In this document: positions 16,201 to 25,669 of the stretch, in pieces | How positions within the stretch are numbered: the first letter of the stretch is position 1 | How the letters are laid out: the number at the start of each line of letters is the position of its first letter | Source of the DNA: DATFDN01 sp963756545 | GTDB taxonomy: Bacteria; Pseudomonadota; Alphaproteobacteria; Acetobacterales; Acetobacteraceae | Assembly (NCBI GenBank): GCA_963756545.1 | Contig: CAVWNY010000001.1 | Coordinates: forward strand, 806,001 to 870,000 | Direction: 5' to 3' | Length of the DNA: 64,000 bases | Position numbers and translations under genes: made by a program | Notes under the pieces: generated by a model | Database searches by the model: none | What the model saw: only the letters and a program-made list of their open reading frames with translations | Told to the model about the DNA's origin: nothing

Positions 16201-19200
16201 TCACGTCGACACTATCAGGTCGGCGTGGATAGCGATGCGGAAGGGTAGCCGCAACGTGATGTACGCCGTTTGGGCGGCATCGACGCCCCATTGGCTGCCG
16301 GCGTCGGCACCGGTGATCGCGATCCCGGAGGGCGCCTGCGCGGCTCGAAGGAAATCCGGCAGGTTCTGCCCGGCGAGCACGTCGCGGAAGATGGTCGAGG
16401 CCATCTGCCAGGCAGAGAAGGGGCCGGTGAGGCTCGGCGGAAAGCCCTGTATGCGCACGCCCGTTGCGCGCGGCGTCGCCGGCGGGATCGCGGGCGGGGC
16501 AAAATTTGTCCAGGCGAGGTCCGCCCATTGCGTAACCGGGCCCGCCGCCGACGGCTCCAGGCCGAAGCGCGGGCCCGTAGGGTGCTGCTGGAAGACAAAG
16601 AAGAATCCTTCCGGCGCCGCGGCGGTGCCGCCCTTTGCATCCTGCGGGCTGAGATTGAAGCCCAGGAATGTCATGTCGTTCGACAGCGTCCCGCCGAAGA
16701 TCGGATAGCGCTCGTCGGTGGGATCGATGACGCGCTGGTCGCCCTGTAGCTTCGCCTTGGCGGCGTAGATGATGGTGTCCGGGTAGCGGCGCAGCAACTC
16801 GCCACGGATCAGCAGCACCACATTGTTGGCGCCCACTCCGGTGCGATTCTCGTGCGTGCCGAGCGGACCGGTGAGCGGCCAAGTCGTGATCGGCGGGATG
16901 TCCTTCAGCAGTTCGGCTAGCTGCGCCGGATCGGTCGGGTCGTCGGGCTGCGGGACGTATTTGCTGACGTCCCAGAACTGCCGGAAATAGGTGCCCATGC
17001 AGTCGGTGGGATAGCCGGCCCACAGTAGTTGCCGCGCCATCTCGTGGTTGAGGCCCACCATGTAGGCCTCGATGAAAGCATGGTTCGCCTGCAGCAGCGA
17101 GACTGAATTGGGCGGCACCTGGTCTGCGCCGGGGAGGATGTAATCGGTCGAAAGGTCGCGCAGCGGCGCATACATCGGCTGTGGGAAGCTCGGCGCCGCC
17201 ATGATGGTGCGGATCGGGTCGGGCGACCGCCACGGGAAGTCGGGGGCGAGGGTGATTAGTGAGGCGACGCGCGCTGGCACCGTCAGCACCGGGTCGAGCC
17301 GGCCGATAAGGGTGTCGCGCAGAGCCTGCAGGTCGGCCGCGGGCGCGAGCGGTGGATCGGGATGTGGCGCCTGCAGCGCGGCGGTGAACGGCCCGAGCGC
17401 TTGCCGGAACAGACGCGCCTCCATGGAGTCGACCGCGCCGCCCCCGTTGGAAGTGGGGATGACGCCCGGATCGGAGATGGTGAAGCCCGGCCGCGGCGGC
17501 ACAGCGGATATGGCGTCCGGAGTCAGATTGACGATCCGAATCGGGCCCCTCGACATCCTGGCGTCGATAGTGAAGCCAAACGATCCCTCCGGCGTGGTGG
17601 CCGTGACGTCGATGGGGAAGAAGCGGCCCCATTTCGGCGTGAGCCCGTCCGAGATGTCCTCGATAGGAACGAGGCCGCCTGGAGGCTTGGGCGGCGGCAC
17701 AACTGTGATGGCATTGCTGTTCACGCGCTCGGTCAGCGATCCAATCGCCGCGCCGGCGGCGATCTGGCGGCGGCGAACCAGCCCCCCGGGGCTGGCGATA
17801 CGGCGCAGCGTCGATGACATCAGCCGCACCGGCAGCCGGCTGGCCTCGACGGCGGCGCGCACGGTCGTCGGGCTCGCCAATACGCGGGCGTGGACTGGCG
17901 CGGTGAGGGCGAGCAGCGTCGCGTTGCCGGCGGCCACGAAGCGCGTGGCGTGCAGCACGCCGAGCGTGCCGCGCGCAAGCTGGGCCTGACGCAGCAGCGC
18001 GTTCGCCGCCTCGACGCCGGCCACCTGCTGCCAGGCTGAGGCGAGCAGCGCCGTCAGCCCATTCTGCACCACCTGCGTGCCCATGCCCGCCTCGGTGCGG
18101 TTGCGCGGGTCGAGGTTCAAATCGTCCAGCCATCCGATGCCTGCCGGCTGCACCGCGAACACGCCGGCGTGCCAGCACCCGTAAAGCGGCGGCACGAGCT
18201 CGGGGTCCGGCTTGGTGGGATCGTCCACCACCGGCGAGGTCCGATTGACGAACTTCTGCAGCCCGATCTGGAAATTGGTCTTGCCGGGGTCGTTCCAGGG
18301 CGTTGGGGTCACTGCCAGACTTTCCAGCGCGCCCTGCAGGCCGAGCGGCGGCCCGGCGTCAGGGTAGCCGCTGCCCGGCTCGTCCACCCGCATCGGCCGC
18401 TGGCCGATCGAGGCGCCAAGCTTTGTGGGCGTCAGCTGGCGAACCAGCAATTCGAAGTCGCCTTGGTCGCTGGTGCCGAATTGGAATTGGTAAAACACCG
18501 GCAGCCTGAGCGGCAGCGGCGTATTGCCCGTCCACGCAGGGTCGCTGGTGGTTAGCCCGGAGACGTCGAGGTTGAGTCCGGCGCGCCGGCCGTTCTCGAA
18601 GGCGGGCACGACGAACGCGGTGTAGGACGTTTCTGGGTCGAGCCGCCGCGGACAGAGCAGCCGGCTGATTACGCTGGCGGGCGCCGTCGCCATGGCGGTG
18701 GCGAGCGGCGTGTCACCCGAAATCTGCGCATGCGCCCAGTTCCAGGAGTCGTCGAGCGGCGGCAGCGGCGCTAGCGAGGTGACGTCGATGGCTGGGAGCG
18801 GTTGGGGGGCGCCAGAGACGGGTGCGAACTCGCCGTCCTTCAGCACGATCAGCACGAGCCAGGGCCTGAGGCGCGCGCCGGCCGGCGCGGCCGGGGTGAA
18901 CAGCCAGGGCAGGGCCGGCTGGTCGAATTCGATGCCAGCCAGGTAGTTCGGCTCGAAGTTCGTGGTAAACGGCCGTGGCTCGGAGCGCACGACGTGGACC
19001 TGCTCGACGCTGCGGACATCGCCCGGGCCATAGAGCTGGGCCGTGATCGGGGTGATCGACCGGTCCGTCGTTGCACTACCATCCGCCTCGGCCGTGAGGC
19101 CGAGTTGCAGGGTGCCGCGGGCTGGCAACGATCCGCCGTAGTCGCTGTTAGCGAGGGTCGCGGCCATGCCCTGCCGCACCCATGACAAGAAATGGTACCG

Positions 19201-19218
19201 GCCGCCGGTGTCGCTCAT
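16201..19218 (-). CDS. Giant conserved protein (1005 aa) of unknown function
   Basis: Starts MSDTGGRYHFLSWVRQG with no signal peptide or membrane segment. The C-terminal half contains a very conserved-looking block: GLNHEMARQLLWAGYPTD, then CMGTYFRQFWDVSKYVP at about residues 725-760, and DERYPIFGGTLSNDMTFLGF near 855. I do not know a named family. The NHEM-R-LLW segment superficially resembles a metalloprotease helix but lacks the second His of HExxH. Its ATG overlaps the stop of the upstream 1146-residue gene as ATGA, so the two are translationally coupled. The C-terminus ends ADLIVST, followed by the 240-base gap. Confidence 0.78.
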   Translation of the reverse strand: MSDTGGRYHFLSWVRQGMAATLANSDYGGSLPARGTLQLGLTAEADGSATTDRSITPITAQLYGPGDVRSVEQVHVVRSEPRPFTTNFEPNYLAGIEFDQPALPWLFTPAAPAGARLRPWLVLIVLKDGEFAPVSGAPQPLPAIDVTSLAPLPPLDDSWNWAHAQISGDTPLATAMATAPASVISRLLCPRRLDPETSYTAFVVPAFENGRRAGLNLDVSGLTTSDPAWTGNTPLPLRLPVFYQFQFGTSDQGDFELLVRQLTPTKLGASIGQRPMRVDEPGSGYPDAGPPLGLQGALESLAVTPTPWNDPGKTNFQIGLQKFVNRTSPVVDDPTKPDPELVPPLYGCWHAGVFAVQPAGIGWLDDLNLDPRNRTEAGMGTQVVQNGLTALLASAWQQVAGVEAANALLRQAQLARGTLGVLHATRFVAAGNATLLALTAPVHARVLASPTTVRAAVEASRLPVRLMSSTLRRIASPGGLVRRRQIAAGAAIGSLTERVNSNAITVVPPPKPPGGLVPIEDISDGLTPKWGRFFPIDVTATTPEGSFGFTIDARMSRGPIRIVNLTPDAISAVPPRPGFTISDPGVIPTSNGGGAVDSMEARLFRQALGPFTAALQAPHPDPPLAPAADLQALRDTLIGRLDPVLTVPARVASLITLAPDFPWRSPDPIRTIMAAPSFPQPMYAPLRDLSTDYILPGADQVPPNSVSLLQANHAFIEAYMVGLNHEMARQLLWAGYPTDCMGTYFRQFWDVSKYVPQPDDPTDPAQLAELLKDIPPITTWPLTGPLGTHENRTGVGANNVVLLIRGELLRRYPDTIIYAAKAKLQGDQRVIDPTDERYPIFGGTLSNDMTFLGFNLSPQDAKGGTAAAPEGFFFVFQQHPTGPRFGLEPSAAGPVTQWADLAWTNFAPPAIPPATPRATGVRIQGFPPSLTGPFSAWQMASTIFRDVLAGQNLPDFLRAAQAPSGIAITGADAGSQWGVDAAQTAYITLRLPFRIAIHADLIVST

Positions 19219-22200
19219 GCCGCAAGCTCGTATGTCGTGACGAGCTGCACAGTACCCCGCGCCGCTGGGTTCGCGGCCAAGAAGGCATTGAGGGCCGCAG
19301 CGGCCTGGTAACGCGTCGCGGCGCCGGCAAGGATGTCGGCCCGCCGCGCCAAGTCGCTGGTACCGGCAACGGCATACCCCATGGAGGCAACATTGATCGG
19401 GCTGGTCATCCCCGGTGTGGCGTACGTTTTGAGCCCGGTCGTGGCGGCCGGCACCACGGCCGCCTGGCCCGACAGTGCCAGCACAGCATGCACCGCGGCG
19501 GGCATGCGGTAGATCTGGCCGAAACGGGAGAGCCCGTTAAAGTCGTCGATGTAGCGTTCCTGGTAATCGACGCTGCGGGCGGTGTCGTTGCCGGCGGCGA
19601 CCGGCCCAGAGCCCACCGTCACACCGGCGTCGAACAGCTCGTAGGAGGGCGCGCTCAGCTTGTCGGCGTCGCTCATGTCCGTGAACTGGGCGACAGCGAA
19701 GTATTCCTTGTGCGGCGCGGTGGCGGCCGCGGCGGCGTTAAGCGTCACTGTGGCGACGCGGAACCGGTTGCCATCAGCCGGCGCAACGCCGTTGAACTTG
19801 GTGATCGGTATGTCGAGCGGAACGACTGTCTCGCGCACGCTGAGGCTGCCGAGTGGGTGCACGACGATGGTTGTCGGGTCCGCCGGGATCGTGCGCAATG
19901 TGACAAGCTGGTCGGTGGACGCGGGCAGCGTCACGCTCCAGTTACGCGGGTCGCCGAGAGCCCCGACCAGCGCCGGCAGCACGGGTTGGGCTGGCAGCAC
20001 CGTCTGCTGGGTGTCGCCCCAGGTCAGGTCGATCGAGGCGCTAACGCTAAAGAACAAGATGTGGAAGCTGGCATGTCCGTGAAGATGCCAGGGCGTCACC
20101 CCGGAGAGCGAGGCGTCGAGCTGGATGCCTGCGAGTGAGGCGCCCTCGAACGAGATGTCGAACCCGGCGGAGAAATCAATCTCGAAGGCGAAGGGGGAGA
20201 ACTGGAACAGCGCGTCGAAGCCGATCCAGCCATGCACGGAAAATCCGGCCGCGGAAGCGTAGAGCTCGACGTTGGAGCCGAACTGCAGCGTGTTCGAGGT
20301 GACGGCGAAATAGCTCTGGGCGCTCAACCGCGGATTGTCGCCGCTGCCGAGGCTCACGCTGAGGCGGGCCAACTGCGGCACGTCGGGCGGCGGCGTGAAG
20401 GTGGGGTTGAAGCCGCCAAAGGAGACGAGGAACTCCGGGTTTGACCCCCAGCTCAGGCGGAAGGCCATGTCGCCGCCGAGCTGGAAGGCGAGCACATGGC
20501 TGTCGTACATCGTGCCGTCGATGGCGATCCGGCCGAGGCCGAAATCGATCGTGCCGAGCACGTCGATGTTCATCTCGATCAGCGCCAGGTCGGAGGCTGG
20601 GATTGCCACCTTAATCTCGCCAAGAATGGCGAGGCGCACGGGGTCCGGCACTTCCAAGATTACGCCGACCGACAGGGTCAGCAAGTTCACCTCGCCCCAG
20701 CCGATCTGCAGCATGGGGCCGAACAGGTAGCGGCCCTGCTGCGGCGGGAAGAAGCTCTCAATGTCGCTGATGATCTTCGGCGCGTTGGCGATCGGGTCCG
20801 GCGGGAACAGGATGTCGTCCAGCGCGTGCGCGCGCAGCCCGGCGCGCAGCGCATCCTGCACCATCGTGCGGTTGACGCCGCCGAGGCCGCCGACGCCGTT
20901 CAAGGTAAAGCCGAAGCTGAGCTGGATGGGCGGCAGCTCGAAGGTGATGATCAGCAGGAAGGAGTACCCCGAGGATCCATCGGGAAGCTTGGTGTCGAGG
21001 ACGCCGATGACCTTTACCGCGATGATATCGGCGAGCGTCACGTCGAGGACGCCGGCGTACTGGCCCTTGGCGGGGTCGAGGCTGATGTAGCCCCCGCCGG
21101 AAACCGCGCCCGCGTCGATGGCGATGCCAAGGCCAGTGGGGGGCTTGAAGCCGATCGTCAGGTCCACCGGCCCAAGGTTGCCGCCGGCGGCAGGGAAGCC
21201 TACGAGGCCCTGGAAGCCGATGTGGTCGACGGAGACATCAATCGGGCCGAGCGTCGCGCCGAAGGCGACGGACAGCGCGAGAGCGAGGTTGCCGCCGGAA
21301 ATCCCGAGGTCGAGATAGGCCTCGGAGAGGTGGATCGGGCCGAGGTCGATGGCGAGCGGTAGGGTCAGCTCGAGCTGCGCGCCGCCGCTGACATGGACCC
21401 CGCCGTCGAGCGACCACGACACTGACAGATCGAAGTCGGCCTCGATCGGGCCGCCGGGAATTAGCGCGCTTATAAAGCTGTCGGCATCCGCCAGGTCAAT
21501 GACCAGCTTGCCGCCGGTGACCTTGAACTCGGCCACCGGCTCACCGCTGGCCTTGCCCGAGCCCGCATCCCAGGTGGCGCCGAACCCCGCAGCGAAGGAG
21601 AAGCTCGTCCCCTGCAGCACACTGCTGCCAGTCTGGCCGAACACCACCACCGGGCTGGAATCGGCGTTCTGCGCGGTGAGGCCGAACGTCGCCTGCACGT
21701 TGGCGGTTCCGGTCGGCGGGGCAAGGGCGGCATGCAGCGGTGGCGTGATCTCCGCTTCCAGCCCGGCGTCGAAACGGGCGGAGGCGCCGAGCGCCAGGGT
21801 CCACAGGTCGCTTAGAGGGTAGCTGACCGAGACGTCCTGGGTCGCAGGCACGCGGAACCGTATCGACAGGCCGGGCGGCGATGTCGTGGGATCGACGGCG
21901 AAGCGTAGCAGGAAGGTTTCCAGGATCAGGGGCTGGCCTGGCGCGACCACCAGTTGCGCCGGTTGGTTCAGCGCCTGGAACAGGTCCCGCACGCGCCCGA
22001 GCAGTTCCGCGCCGTCGAAGCCTGGCGTGCCCCAACCGAAGAGGTCGGAGTAGGCCTTGCCCGGATTGCTGAGGATGTCGGGCAATCGGTCGAAGCGCAG
22101 CACCTCGGTCCGGTAGGGAGGCGCCGTGGAGTCGGTGCCGGTGCCGACGGTAACCGTGTCGTCCAACAGGCCGACCAGATTAAGGAAGGAGACGAGCCCG

Positions 22201-22655
22201 GCGCTCTTGTTTCGCATGTATTCGATCAGCGCGTAGCCAAGCAGCCGACCGGGAAGCGCCTGCGCCAGCGCCTGCAGAGCGGCCTGCTGACCGGCGGTCA
22301 GCCCGGACGCGCTGCCGATGACGGTGTTCAGCGCATTGGCGAACTGCACAAAGGCGGCGACGACCTTGCTGATCTGGGCCACCACCTGGGCGCCGCTCGT
22401 GACGATGGCGCCCTCGTCCCCCGCCTCAATCGCGCTTACAAGCGCAGGGATGATCGGCCCAAGGCCAGCCACCGCGCTGGCAGCGCCGGAAGCCGCGGAC
22501 GTGAATTGGGCGTCGCCCGCCACGCTCTCGGGCAATCCCAATCCGAGACGAGCAAGAAATCCCTGGACATTACCCCCGGCAAGCGCATCGGCGATCGGCT
22601 GCAGTGCCAGGCCAACCTCCCGGGCCAGGGTCTCAAGCGTGCCGGCGGAGGCCAT
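19215..22655 (-). CDS. Giant beta-rich protein (about 1146 aa), DUF6603-like
   Basis: The frame extends to 22814, but the first 53 codons lie inside the protease gene and are atypical, so ATG 22655 (MASAGTLETLAREVGLALQ) is taken as start. After a helical N-terminus (about 1-200) the protein is an extended run of short beta strands rich in Gly, Leu, Ile and Phe (for example GSNPEFLVSFGGFNPTF, FSPFAFEIDFSAGFDISFEG). The pattern recalls the uncharacterised DUF6603 proteins; this is from memory and tentative. Despite its beta-barrel or beta-solenoid look, no signal peptide is visible. It overlaps the end of the protease gene by 23 bases and ends in an ATGA junction with the next gene. Confidence 0.78.
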   Translation of the reverse strand: MASAGTLETLAREVGLALQPIADALAGGNVQGFLARLGLGLPESVAGDAQFTSAASGAASAVAGLGPIIPALVSAIEAGDEGAIVTSGAQVVAQISKVVAAFVQFANALNTVIGSASGLTAGQQAALQALAQALPGRLLGYALIEYMRNKSAGLVSFLNLVGLLDDTVTVGTGTDSTAPPYRTEVLRFDRLPDILSNPGKAYSDLFGWGTPGFDGAELLGRVRDLFQALNQPAQLVVAPGQPLILETFLLRFAVDPTTSPPGLSIRFRVPATQDVSVSYPLSDLWTLALGASARFDAGLEAEITPPLHAALAPPTGTANVQATFGLTAQNADSSPVVVFGQTGSSVLQGTSFSFAAGFGATWDAGSGKASGEPVAEFKVTGGKLVIDLADADSFISALIPGGPIEADFDLSVSWSLDGGVHVSGGAQLELTLPLAIDLGPIHLSEAYLDLGISGGNLALALSVAFGATLGPIDVSVDHIGFQGLVGFPAAGGNLGPVDLTIGFKPPTGLGIAIDAGAVSGGGYISLDPAKGQYAGVLDVTLADIIAVKVIGVLDTKLPDGSSGYSFLLIITFELPPIQLSFGFTLNGVGGLGGVNRTMVQDALRAGLRAHALDDILFPPDPIANAPKIISDIESFFPPQQGRYLFGPMLQIGWGEVNLLTLSVGVILEVPDPVRLAILGEIKVAIPASDLALIEMNIDVLGTIDFGLGRIAIDGTMYDSHVLAFQLGGDMAFRLSWGSNPEFLVSFGGFNPTFTPPPDVPQLARLSVSLGSGDNPRLSAQSYFAVTSNTLQFGSNVELYASAAGFSVHGWIGFDALFQFSPFAFEIDFSAGFDISFEGASLAGIQLDASLSGVTPWHLHGHASFHILFFSVSASIDLTWGDTQQTVLPAQPVLPALVGALGDPRNWSVTLPASTDQLVTLRTIPADPTTIVVHPLGSLSVRETVVPLDIPITKFNGVAPADGNRFRVATVTLNAAAAATAPHKEYFAVAQFTDMSDADKLSAPSYELFDAGVTVGSGPVAAGNDTARSVDYQERYIDDFNGLSRFGQIYRMPAAVHAVLALSGQAAVVPAATTGLKTYATPGMTSPINVASMGYAVAGTSDLARRADILAGAATRYQAAAALNAFLAANPAARGTVQLVTTYELAA

Positions 22656-25104
22656 TGTGAGCTTCGTTGGATGGAATGGGCCAGGCGACGAGGTCACGGA
22701 TCGACATGCCCGGCATCGCCCTGAGCACGGCGCCATGGGTGGCAATGTCGGCGCGCAGCCGTGGGCTGCCGTAGCGGTCAAGCATCTTGATGAGTTGGTC
22801 GAACCTGTGGCCAAGCGCCTCGCCCGCGACAGTTTCCGGCAGCAGCGGTTCGTTGAGGTTGCCGCGGTGGATAAGGTCGCGCAGGATTCCCGGCCCGTGC
22901 ATGCGGTGCCACATCACCGCCACACGGCGATTGGTGTTTACGAGTCGCGCGATCTCGTCGGCATGCGTGCTGACCAGCGCCGCGGCGAGCGATGCGGTTG
23001 CGCTGCCTTCGAGGCCGGCCATCAGCCCCTGCAGGCGGCGGATCAGCGCGCCGGGAAGAGCGAATGCCGGCGCGCGCGCCTCGGACGGGCCCGGACGCTT
23101 CGGAATGCGGGCCGGACCTGCCCTGGCGATGCCGGCGATATCGACGGGAACGACATCGACAGGGAAGTCAGCGGAGATGGCGCCGCCGCCGCCGCCGCCG
23201 CCCGAAGGGGCCGCCGGCACGTTGGCCACGCAGAGCTGGGCATCAATCTTGCCGTAGCCCCAGTCGTTGTTCGGCAACGTTACGCCACCCGGCGGCGTGC
23301 CGGGGAACGTCCGCATGGTTGCGCGGATCTGGTCGAAACTCAGGGTCGGGTTGCGCTGTAGCATGAGCGCCGCCACGCCGGTCACATGCGGCGCCGCCAT
23401 GCTGGTGCCTTCAAGGGCAACATAGAAGTTCTGGCAGCAGTCGCAGCAGGCACACGGGTCCTTGTTGTTGTAGATCGAGTTCTGCCCCATTGGGGCGACG
23501 ATGCCCGCGTTGGGGTTCTGCTCGTTGGAGGGGGCGCAGATGTCGGGCTTCCGACGCCCGTCCGTCGCGCGCGTGGGGCCGCGGCTCGACGACGGCCAGA
23601 GATCTCCGCCCACGGAGGCGAATCCGCCGACAGTAATCACGTTGCGCGCCGTGCCTGGGGTGGTGATCGTCTTTTCGACGGTGCGGTTCGGGAAATCAAA
23701 GACCGGAAATGGATCGTCGTGGGAGAGGCCGATGTACATGTCGTAGACGGTGTTGGTCCCCGTCGTCTCCGTCAGGGTCACCGTCCACCATCCGGATGAG
23801 ATCGCGTTGCCCACGGTCGCTGGCCTGATCGAGAAGTCGATCCTCCTCGAGCCAGCGGGAGCAACGTACGATACCGCGTTGGGCCCGATGGTCTGCGAGA
23901 TGCTGCCTGTACCGGGGCTCACGGGCAGAGGTGTGCCGCCGCTAATTGGCGCGGCAAGAGTGAGTCGGAGCTGTCCTCCGGTGAAGAGAAGCACGAGATC
24001 ATCCCTCGTCAGGTCGTCCGGCGGCACGAAGAAACGGAGCGTAACCGTACCGTTTCCAGCAATGGTTCCGGAGGAGTGCACGCCGCGGTAGTAGTTCTTG
24101 TCGGTGATGTCGGTCGCGACGCCAATGTCGCCGTCATTTCCGGCGGAGACGACGATCGCGCGGCCGGCGATTGGATTGTTGGCGGCATCGACCAGCAGGC
24201 CATCCAGGTGCCTGTCATCGAAGTCGGTGCCGTCGTGCCAGGCGATCTCGCCGCCGAAGCTGAGGTTGATGGCCACCGGCCGGTTCAGAGCCTGGGCTCT
24301 TGCGAGGACGTAGTCCACGCCAGCCATCAGATCGGTGGCCGGCGGCACCGGCGGCGTCTGGCCCGGCTTCGGCTTCGGCTGCGGGTCGGCGTACGCCTTG
24401 ACGATGATCAGATCGGCTTCGGGCGCGACCCCGTAGTACTCGCCCTGGCCGTGGCAGTTGCCGGCCTGCGAGGCGTTTCCCGCCGCGATCCCGGCGACGT
24501 GCGTCCCGTGGCCGCGGATATCGGCATGCCGCGGAACGGCGCTCGCGCCTTTGGCAAGCATCTGGGCGATCGCGTTAGTATCGAATTCCACGCCCGGATT
24601 TGATGTGGGTGGCGTGAACTGGCCGGTGCCTAGCGGCAGCGTCGGGGGGCCGTGCTCGCCCGCGGCCGCAGTAAGGGTCTGGTCCCAGATGAACAGAATG
24701 CGGGTGCTGCCGTCCGGCTTGCGGAAATTGTGGTGGAAAATGTCTATTCCCGTGTCGACGATGCCGACAATCACCCCACGTCCGGTGTAGGAAGGATCTC
24801 CCGTGCGCACCACGTTGGCAAGGATGGCTGGAACGGAGGTGTCGAGCGTAGGGTGCATCGGCACGGGGCGTTCCACGCTTTCGATGTCTTCAATTGTTTC
24901 AAGCTTGTCGACGTCGCTGAGCGCGATGTGGACGACAGCGATTCCGCCGGCGGAGGACACGACGGTCACCCCTTTGGCCCGCAGGTCGTCGGCGGTCCCC
25001 TTGTGTTGGACGCGCACGTAGAGGTGGTGCTCGGCCGCCTTGTCGGCGAGTTGCGACCGGAGGTGGTCGACGTGCTGGCTGAGCAGGGGGTGGATCCTGC
25101 TCAT
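22633..25104 (-). CDS. Subtilisin-like serine protease (S8), first gene of the giant-protein cluster
   Basis: An 823-residue subtilase with a complete catalytic set: Asp117 (IVDTGID), His199 (RGHGTHVAG), oxyanion Asn323 (VVSAGNDGD) and Ser568 (EGTSMAAPHVTG). An N-terminal region (1-100) with RVQHKGTADDLRAKGV resembles an inhibitor-like propeptide. About 150 residues (340-490) inserted between the oxyanion Asn and the Ser look like a jelly-roll or P-domain. Just before the Ser lies a cysteine cluster, CACCDCC (551-557), probably metal-binding or disulfide-forming. The C-terminal 190 residues after a polyglycine stretch are unrecognised. No signal peptide is visible, which is unusual for S8 enzymes and suggests a cytoplasmic role or unconventional release. 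It probably processes its neighbours' products. Confidence 0.92.
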   Translation of the reverse strand: MSRIHPLLSQHVDHLRSQLADKAAEHHLYVRVQHKGTADDLRAKGVTVVSSAGGIAVVHIALSDVDKLETIEDIESVERPVPMHPTLDTSVPAILANVVRTGDPSYTGRGVIVGIVDTGIDIFHHNFRKPDGSTRILFIWDQTLTAAAGEHGPPTLPLGTGQFTPPTSNPGVEFDTNAIAQMLAKGASAVPRHADIRGHGTHVAGIAAGNASQAGNCHGQGEYYGVAPEADLIIVKAYADPQPKPKPGQTPPVPPATDLMAGVDYVLARAQALNRPVAINLSFGGEIAWHDGTDFDDRHLDGLLVDAANNPIAGRAIVVSAGNDGDIGVATDITDKNYYRGVHSSGTIAGNGTVTLRFFVPPDDLTRDDLVLLFTGGQLRLTLAAPISGGTPLPVSPGTGSISQTIGPNAVSYVAPAGSRRIDFSIRPATVGNAISSGWWTVTLTETTGTNTVYDMYIGLSHDDPFPVFDFPNRTVEKTITTPGTARNVITVGGFASVGGDLWPSSSRGPTRATDGRRKPDICAPSNEQNPNAGIVAPMGQNSIYNNKDPCACCDCCQNFYVALEGTSMAAPHVTGVAALMLQRNPTLSFDQIRATMRTFPGTPPGGVTLPNNDWGYGKIDAQLCVANVPAAPSGGGGGGGAISADFPVDVVPVDIAGIARAGPARIPKRPGPSEARAPAFALPGALIRRLQGLMAGLEGSATASLAAALVSTHADEIARLVNTNRRVAVMWHRMHGPGILRDLIHRGNLNEPLLPETVAGEALGHRFDQLIKMLDRYGSPRLRADIATHGAVLRAMPGMSIRDLVAWPIPSNEAHNGLRRHA

Positions 25105-25454
25105 CGCCCCTCGCCGCGCGCGGCGAGCCGCGGAAACGTAGGGAGTGCGTTCTGCGTTGCGGTCCTGAGCGTCCTCCCAGGACGATTATTGACAGCCGGT
25201 GCAAGCATGGATGGCTCCCCCGAGGGAATCGATGCCGCGTCGGGAAGTATGATGCAACTCTTTACACCTGAACGTGACCAATCGATTTATTCCAGCGCCC
25301 GCTGATTGAGGCGCTGCGTCCGCTGGACGAATGACCCGTGCAGGTCGAAAGCTGCCGTTGAATGAGGACGAGTCGTTGGCTTACCGTGGATGATGGGTCG
25401 TCAGGCTCCCTAGCTCGTTCTGAGGCACATAGGAACATCTTTACAGCCTGTGCC
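25105..25454. other. Intergenic region upstream of the giant-protein cluster
   Basis: No convincing gene. It must hold the promoter for the - strand cluster, but I find no good -35/-10 pair. A GC-rich run (GCCGCGCGCGGCGAGCCGCGG at 25111-25131, partly self-complementary) lies in the presumed leader close to the protease start and could fold in the mRNA. Confidence 0.4.
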
Positions 25455-25669
25455 AGCTTTCGCGAGCTACGCCGCGCTGGCGTCACCCCACGGCCTACAT
25501 CGACATCCACAGTCTTCGAGCAACCGGCATCACGGCGTATCTCGCGGACGGCGGGGCGCTTGAACATGCGCAAGAAATGGCAGCGCACGAGAGCCTACGC
25601 ACGACCGAGCTTTATGGTCGCGCGAAGGGGCGGCTCACGCACGATGAGGTGGAGCGGATACGGCTGTGA
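25455..25669 (+). pseudogene. Tyrosine recombinase (integrase), C-terminal remnant
   Basis: In the frame ending at TGA 25667-25669 the DNA encodes IDIHSLRATGITAYLADGG, then AHESLRTTELYGRAKGRL and DEVERIRL. This carries the His-x-x-Arg box (HSLR), the later conserved His (AAHES) and the nucleophile Tyr (TTELY) of phage-type tyrosine recombinases. The preceding part (RELRRAGVTP) is in another frame, so at least one shift is present, and everything upstream of about 25455 is missing. Too short for catalysis. It may be the lost integrase of the prophage at the left of the window, or of another island. Confidence 0.78.

Noticed and set aside
9649..25104. Giant cluster as a phage tail, type VI or extracellular contractile injection system
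   Set aside because: No sheath, tube, baseplate (gp25-like), spike or AAA+ ATPase gene pattern could be seen in the five products.
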